From the NCBI GenBank assembly GCA_945788445.1, contig CALZMA010000066.1:1-5750 (forward strand): a stretch of 5,750 bases of DNA, in the 5' to 3' direction. This DNA comes from an uncultured Bacteroidales bacterium (GTDB lineage Bacteria > Bacteroidota > Bacteroidia > Bacteroidales > Bacteroidaceae). The notes under the pieces are model-generated. The model made no database searches, had not been told where the DNA came from, and saw only the letters and a list, made by a program, of their open reading frames with translations. Below are positions 1 to 5,750 of this stretch, in pieces. Within the stretch, counting starts at the first letter, position 1. Each line of letters starts with the position of its first letter. The position numbers and the translations under genes are program-made.

Positions 1-11
1 TTCACTTCCAT
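1..11 (-). CDS. Start of an unidentified gene, cut by the window edge
   Basis: Only the first 11 bases are visible: an ATG at 11-9 on the minus strand followed by codons for Glu and Val and two further bases. The call is inferred from position. A good Bacteroidetes-type promoter (39-69) points at it, and the leader closely resembles the gyrB leader, including an ATGGAAG context at the start codon. Nothing can be said about the product. The true start could also lie outside the window. Confidence 0.4.
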
Positions 12-20
12 AAGCGCTTA
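11..20. repeat. 10-bp perfect palindrome next to a start codon
   Basis: TAAGCGCTTA reads the same on both strands. On the minus strand it lies in the short leader downstream of the 39-69 promoter, and its last base is the A of the putative ATG. It could be a small operator or translational control site, or chance. A 10-bp palindrome alone is weak evidence. Confidence 0.35.
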
Positions 21-38
21 GTTTTCTGTTTTAGGAGG

Positions 39-69
39 CAATACTACGAAGAAAACCCGAAAATTCCAA
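39..69 (-). promoter_or_regulatory. Bacteroidetes-type promoter for the window-edge gene
   Basis: On the minus strand there is TTG (69-67), a 20-base spacer (66-47) and TAGTATTG (46-39). The Bacteroidetes primary-sigma consensus is TTTG about 19-21 bases before TAnnTTTG, so the -7 box has one mismatch. The spacing is identical to that of the gyrB promoter in this window. Transcription would start near 32-35, giving a leader of roughly 22-24 bases before the ATG at 11. The region between this promoter and the end of the GH92 gene (70-135) shows no clear terminator, so readthrough from the GH92 gene is also possible. Confidence 0.6.
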
Positions 70-135
70 GCCATCACCACTTTTTCACAAGAATTTCACC
101 TTCAGCACAAATCAGGATTTTATCCCCAATGCGGA

Positions 136-2442
136 CTACTTCGCGGGCTTGTCCGAGAGCGTGAAGCGGAGGGGGAGGCCCGAGGTAAGCGTGGCATGGT
201 CAATGAACAGGCGCTTCCAGGGACGCGACCCCAAGCGGACACTGCGGATGTAGCAGAGCGAGTCGGGCGAATCCGCCGCGGAAGCCGTGGCGGGCTGGGC
301 CTCAATGACCAGACTGTCTGCCGCATAATAGTCGGGGTGCAGACGGATGGAAACTCGGGAAAAGACGGGAGAAGTCAGCACATACTCGGGCCGCCCGGGG
401 CAGTAAGGATAGAAACCCAGCATGGAATAGATGGCCCAGGCAGAGAGCGTCCCCGTGTCCTCGTTCCCGGGCAGCCCCGCGGGCTGGTCGGTATAGTATT
501 GGCGAAGGAGCTGGCGGGTGAGCTGCTGCGTGCGGTGCGCCTCGCGAGGGAAGAAGCTGAAAAGGTAGGGATAGCCGAGGTCCGGTTCGTTGGTGGGGTC
601 GAAGAGCCCTTCATCGAAGACACGCTGCAGTTTGTCCACAAAAGCCCGCTCGCCGCCCATGAGGCGCGCCAGACCCTGCACATCGTAAGGCACGGCAAAG
701 GTATAGTTCCAAGCCGACCCCTCGTGGAAGCCCGGACAGGGCGCAAAGTTCTCTCCCTGCCGCGGGTCGAAGGGCGAGAGGAAACGGCCGTCGGGCAGGA
801 GCGGCCGCAGCGTGCCGCTCTCGGCACTATAGTAGCGGCGGTAATGGCGGGCGCAGCGGGCGAAATAGTCTGCATCGGCCGTGTGGCCCAGGGCCGCGGC
901 AAACTGCGAGAGGGCAAAGTCGGCCTGCATATATTCCAGCGCATGGCTCACGCTGTTGTCGAAGTCGGCGCGAAGAGGCACGAAGCCCAGGTCCCGGTAG
1001 TCATCGTTGTCAGGCCGGAGCAGGCTCTCCCCTCCCCTTTCCATCGCAGCCTCGCGCAAGGCCCGGTAAGCCAGCTCCACATCGAACGAACGCACCCCTC
1101 GGAGCCAGGTGTCGGCCACCATGCAGAGCGCCGGATCACCCTCCATCGTACGCGTTTCGCGGCTGTAAAGTTCCCAACGGGGCAGGCGGCCTCCCTCGCG
1201 GTACATCCCGAGAAGCGAACGCACCATATCGGCCTGCCGTTCGGGAAAGAGCAGACAAAGCAAAGGATGCACCGTGCGGTAAGTGTCCCAGAGGGAAAAA
1301 ACCGTGTAGCGGTTGCGGTCGGTATGGCCCACCGAGTCGGTCTCGTAGGCGGGATAGCGTCCGTCCACATCCTGGAGCACATTGGGATGAACAAGCAGGT
1401 GGTAGAGGGCCGTATAGAAAACGGTGCGCTGCTCCTTCGTGCCCCCCTCCACGCGGATGCGACCGAGGTCGTCCTCCCAGCGCCGGCGGGCCTCTGTGCG
1501 GAGTTCGTCGAAGGTGCGCCGTCCCTGTTCAGCCTCGAGGTTGCGGCGGGCCCCCTCAATGTCCACCAGACTCACCCCGATGCTGACCTCCACGGCCTCG
1601 CCTTCGGCCGCACGGAACGAATACCACGCCCCGATATCGTCGCCCGAAAGTTCGCGGCGGTATTGGCTGTAAATCTTGTAGCGCCCGTTGTCGGCATCCC
1701 ACTGCCCCGCTACGCCCGCCTTCGGCCGCTGCCATTTCCAGTAGCCCGAACGCCCCTCCGTGCGGTGGATGCGCACCACGAAATAGAGGGGAAAAACAGC
1801 TTGGCGGGCATCGTAGCAGAACGTGCCCATGAGTTTCACGCCCTCGAGTTCGTTCGGCCCCGTCCAGCGCGCGGTAGCCCCCGTCTCGTTCGTCAGCCCC
1901 TGTCCGAGGTTGAGCAACAGGTGGGCCTGCCCCGCGGGGAAGGTAAAGCGGGCGCGGGCGGTGCGCGGCGTAGCCGTCACTTCCGTGCGGATGCCGTATT
2001 TGAGCAAGCGGTTGGCGTAGTAGCCCGGCTGCGCCACCTCGTCGGTATAGGCCGAACCGTAGCGGCGGATGTCCACCTCCAGGCTGTCGCCCAGTGTGGG
2101 CATGAGGAGGAGGGAACCCAAGTCGGGACAGCCCACACCGCTGAGGTTCACGTGGGAATAGCCCGCGAAATAGGCGTTGCGGTGGTCGTAGGGGGTGGAA
2201 CACCACTGGCGGTCCTGGTTGAAGGGATTTTCCTCCACGCCGACCACGTTGTAGGGCACCGCGCTCATCAGCCCGTGGGGGCAGACTGCACCGGGATTGC
2301 AGGTGCCGTAGGCTGTCGTGCCGATGAAGGGATTGACGCTCTCGAAGGGCGACTGCGCAGCCAGCCCGAGGACGCAGCGGGCAGCGAGGAAGAAGGCGAG
2401 GAGGCGCCAGACGGAACTTTCTTTCGGGAAAAGGCTTTTCAT
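136..2442 (-). CDS. Exported GH92 family alpha-mannosidase
   Basis: This 768-residue protein is a family GH92 glycoside hydrolase, a calcium-dependent inverting exo-alpha-mannosidase family that trims host N-glycans or yeast mannans. Residues 1-29 form a Sec signal peptide: Lys2 and Lys7, Arg13, a hydrophobic stretch at about 14-28, and cleavage near LAA/QS. There is no lipobox, so a periplasmic or secreted protein is expected. Family motifs appear in order: VNPFIGT at 36, an NPGA..PHGLM block at 49, YSHVNLSGVGCPDLG at 95-109, YGIRTEVTAT at 149, HPNVLQDVDGRY at 352, FSLWDTYRTVHPL at 382, EGGRLPRWEL through GDPA at 416-438, HEGSAWNY at 573-580, GNED at 659-662 and SAWAIYSMLGFYP at 667. By analogy with characterised members, Glu574 is the general acid and Asp662 belongs to the general base site. 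Length and motifs indicate an intact enzyme. A start at 2487 is possible, but it adds 15 residues ahead of the signal peptide and lies inside a hairpin, so 2442 is preferred. The linkage specificity is uncertain. No SusC/SusD genes are visible, and no sorting tail is present at the C-terminus. Confidence 0.93.
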   Translation of the reverse strand: MKSLFPKESSVWRLLAFFLAARCVLGLAAQSPFESVNPFIGTTAYGTCNPGAVCPHGLMSAVPYNVVGVEENPFNQDRQWCSTPYDHRNAYFAGYSHVNLSGVGCPDLGSLLLMPTLGDSLEVDIRRYGSAYTDEVAQPGYYANRLLKYGIRTEVTATPRTARARFTFPAGQAHLLLNLGQGLTNETGATARWTGPNELEGVKLMGTFCYDARQAVFPLYFVVRIHRTEGRSGYWKWQRPKAGVAGQWDADNGRYKIYSQYRRELSGDDIGAWYSFRAAEGEAVEVSIGVSLVDIEGARRNLEAEQGRRTFDELRTEARRRWEDDLGRIRVEGGTKEQRTVFYTALYHLLVHPNVLQDVDGRYPAYETDSVGHTDRNRYTVFSLWDTYRTVHPLLCLLFPERQADMVRSLLGMYREGGRLPRWELYSRETRTMEGDPALCMVADTWLRGVRSFDVELAYRALREAAMERGGESLLRPDNDDYRDLGFVPLRADFDNSVSHALEYMQADFALSQFAAALGHTADADYFARCARHYRRYYSAESGTLRPLLPDGRFLSPFDPRQGENFAPCPGFHEGSAWNYTFAVPYDVQGLARLMGGERAFVDKLQRVFDEGLFDPTNEPDLGYPYLFSFFPREAHRTQQLTRQLLRQYYTDQPAGLPGNEDTGTLSAWAIYSMLGFYPYCPGRPEYVLTSPVFSRVSIRLHPDYYAADSLVIEAQPATASAADSPDSLCYIRSVRLGSRPWKRLFIDHATLTSGLPLRFTLSDKPAK

Positions 2443-2467
2443 GGAGAGGAAAGAGGGAAAAGGCAAA

Positions 2468-2522
2468 TGGCGTAGTTCCAAAACCACAGACTTTTGCCGT
2501 CTGTCGCTTTAAAACTACGCCA
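2468..2522 (-). other. Long RNA hairpin between gyrB and the GH92 gene
   Basis: The minus-strand sequence folds into a 24-bp stem with arms at 2522-2499 and 2491-2468 and a 7-base loop GGCAAAA (2498-2492). The stem has 20 Watson-Crick pairs, three G-U wobbles and a single G-G mismatch. The outer nine perfect pairs are GGCGTAGTT with AACTACGCC, and the inner six are ACAGAC with GTCTGT. The wobble pairs are valid only in RNA copied in the gyrB/GH92 direction and become A-C mismatches in the opposite transcript. The hairpin begins 37 bases after the gyrB stop and ends 25 bases before the GH92 start. It is followed by a pyrimidine-rich stretch rather than a clean U-run, so it is an atypical terminator. 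It could instead be a processing or stability element, or a dispersed palindromic repeat. Confidence 0.8.
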
Positions 2523-2559
2523 GTGTGGGATTTCTACGTGGAAAGGAATTGGGAGCGGC

Positions 2560-4680
<2,121 letters not shown>

Positions 4681-4703
4681 CTATAAGGAGATAGAACGGT
4701 GAA

Positions 4704-5750
4704 TTACTTCACGATGAACTTCTTACCGCCTACTACATAGATGCCTGCGGGCAGGCCCTTGAGTGCATTGACGGTCTTCACGTTCTTGCGTACAAGCTGT
4801 CCGTTGATGCTGTAAACGTTGCTGATAGCGGGGAGAACCACTACGTTAGCTTCGTTGATTTCATCGATAACAACCTTACCGAGGTCAATCATTTCGTCAG
4901 CCATAGCAGCGTCAGCCACGGGCATAGCCTGACCGATTACGCCGATGAAACCGCTGTTCGCACCGATAACGGTGTTCTTCGTAGCGGCTACGTTGCCGTT
5001 GTTGAAGTAAGCATAACCAGCGGGAACCGTGTCAACTTCGCAGAGCGTACCGGTGAGGCACTCGGTAACAACGGGTTCTGTTACGTACTCGATGTTGTGC
5101 GGAAGCGCTTCGCCATCACCGCCGAATACCAAGTTGAAGGCAGCACCATACTTGGGATTAGTGAAGGTTTCGTTGGCAAGGTGGATGAACGGAGTACCGG
5201 CAGGAATTTCGTCGAGTTCAACCAAAGCGAGCTGGTTGTCTGCCGTAACACCTGCTACGCCATAAGGCGTACCATCCATTACCCAGTCTACAGAAACGGG
5301 GAGGGTGATGATTTCATACTTGCCCGGAGTTGCAGGCCAGTAGTAAGTAGTAGTACTACTGAACTGGTCTTCAGCAACTTCTTCGAAGGTCCAGAATGCG
5401 TTCTTGTCAGTAGCGCTGTTCCAAACACCTACCTGACCACCAGCGTATGCGTTGAAGTGACCACCGTCCTTCACTACGAGCACGAACGAACCGGCCTTAG
5501 CGGGGAGTACTTCGATTTCGAACGGTTCCTTGCTCTGGGCAACAGCACCGTCGTTAGCGGCAACATACATACCCGTACCTACGTTGCGGATAACCATCTT
5601 GCCGGCTTCAGCCTTCTCTACGAACCAAGCGTACTTCAGGTTTTCAGTAGCAGATACCGTATCGTTGAGTTCAGTTACATCGAGACCTTCAGCTGCGCCT
5701 TCGGGACGAGTGAATGCGAGGTTCGTGTTGAGTGCATTGCTGGGAGAGTA
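4704..5750 (-). CDS. Secreted protein with type IX sorting tail, N-terminus outside window
   Basis: The frame is open from the TAA at 4704-4706 to the window edge, giving 348 visible residues. The Met at 5597 is internal, because 51 further in-frame codons lie upstream of it. Visible residues of about 40-125 (KYAWFVEKAEAGK, IRNVGTGMYVAANDG, VGVWNSATDKNAFWTFEEV) resemble a ricin-type beta-trefoil or lectin-like module, which is a pattern-based guess. A beta-rich stretch follows (TPGKYEIITLPVSVDW, EIPAGTPFIHL, VPAGYAYFNNG, VIGANSGFIGVIG), of a kind common in Prevotella surface proteins. The last 41 residues (4707-4829) have the type A sorting-tail pattern: VYSINGQLVRKN, then LPAGIYVVGGKKFIVK. 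By family knowledge this tail directs export by the type IX system and surface anchoring or release. No catalytic motif is recognised. Codons favour GCT, GTA/GTT and ACT, unlike the G/C-ending codons of the GH92 gene, which hints at high expression. A strong terminator follows. Confidence 0.8.
   Translation of the reverse strand, partial: YSPSNALNTNLAFTRPEGAAEGLDVTELNDTVSATENLKYAWFVEKAEAGKMVIRNVGTGMYVAANDGAVAQSKEPFEIEVLPAKAGSFVLVVKDGGHFNAYAGGQVGVWNSATDKNAFWTFEEVAEDQFSSTTTYYWPATPGKYEIITLPVSVDWVMDGTPYGVAGVTADNQLALVELDEIPAGTPFIHLANETFTNPKYGAAFNLVFGGDGEALPHNIEYVTEPVVTECLTGTLCEVDTVPAGYAYFNNGNVAATKNTVIGANSGFIGVIGQAMPVADAAMADEMIDLGKVVIDEINEANVVVLPAISNVYSINGQLVRKNVKTVNALKGLPAGIYVVGGKKFIVK

Noticed and set aside
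120..128. DnaA-box-like TTATCCCCA
   Set aside because: It is a single site with one mismatch to TTATCCACA and no companion boxes, so no origin is supported.
196..2475. Plus-strand open frame of 759 codons opposite the GH92 gene
   Set aside because: It mirrors the codon register of a clear GH92 gene with signal peptide and catalytic motifs. Its openness follows from absent TTA/CTA/TCA codons, and its translation shows no recognisable domain.
2443..2487. N-terminal extension of the GH92 gene to an ATG at 2487
   Set aside because: It would place 15 residues before the signal peptide and put the start inside the stable hairpin at 2468-2522.
2499..2522. Possible GH92 promoter using TAGTTTTA at 2518-2511
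   Set aside because: It lacks the final G of TAnnTTTG and has no TTG about 20 bases upstream. It lies in the hairpin arm.
5338..5361. AGTAGTACTACT palindrome and CAGTAGTA/TACTACTG hairpin
   Set aside because: It lies inside the coding sequence over a Ser-Ser-Thr-Thr-Thr-Tyr-Tyr run and is explained by repeated AGT/ACT/TAC codons.
4704..5597. Reading the Met at 5597 as the start of the sorting-tail protein
   Set aside because: The same frame continues 51 codons to the window edge with protein-like sequence (e.g. ENLKYAWFVEKAEAGK), and no signal peptide follows the Met.

Overview
The window looks like a chromosomal fragment from a GC-rich member of the Bacteroidales, probably Prevotellaceae-like. 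The evidence is a GyrB of the roughly 650-residue Bacteroidetes type, a family GH92 alpha-mannosidase, a secreted protein ending in a type IX secretion (Por) sorting tail, and promoters of the Bacteroidetes form (TTG, 20-base spacer, TAnnTTTG-like box) with A-rich leaders lacking Shine-Dalgarno sites. The genus call rests on general resemblance only.

All genes lie on the minus strand, so the transcriptional order runs from high to low coordinates. From 5750 down to 4704 is the C-terminal 348 codons of a secreted protein that is cut by the window edge. Its strong intrinsic terminator is at 4649-4680. An unusual GC-rich block (4597-4648) with six G-tracts follows, and then the gyrB promoter (4551-4582). 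gyrB occupies 4518-2560. A 117-base gap separates it from the GH92 gene (2442-136). This gap holds a long, nearly perfect RNA-type hairpin (2468-2522) and no recognisable promoter, so the mannosidase may be read through from gyrB. After the GH92 gene, a second Bacteroidetes-type promoter (39-69) points toward the window edge, where only the first 11 bases of a likely further gene are visible.

The genes do not form an obvious functional unit. gyrB is housekeeping (DNA supercoiling), the GH92 enzyme is an exported glycan-trimming hydrolase without visible SusC/SusD partners, and the third protein is a surface or secreted protein of unknown role whose codon use suggests strong expression. No mobile element, CRISPR array, tRNA or rRNA was seen, and no evidently new multi-gene system. 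The best leads are non-coding: the 24-bp hairpin between gyrB and the mannosidase gene, a promoter-plus-leader module shared by gyrB and the window-edge gene, and the G-rich/alternating GC block just upstream of the gyrB promoter.
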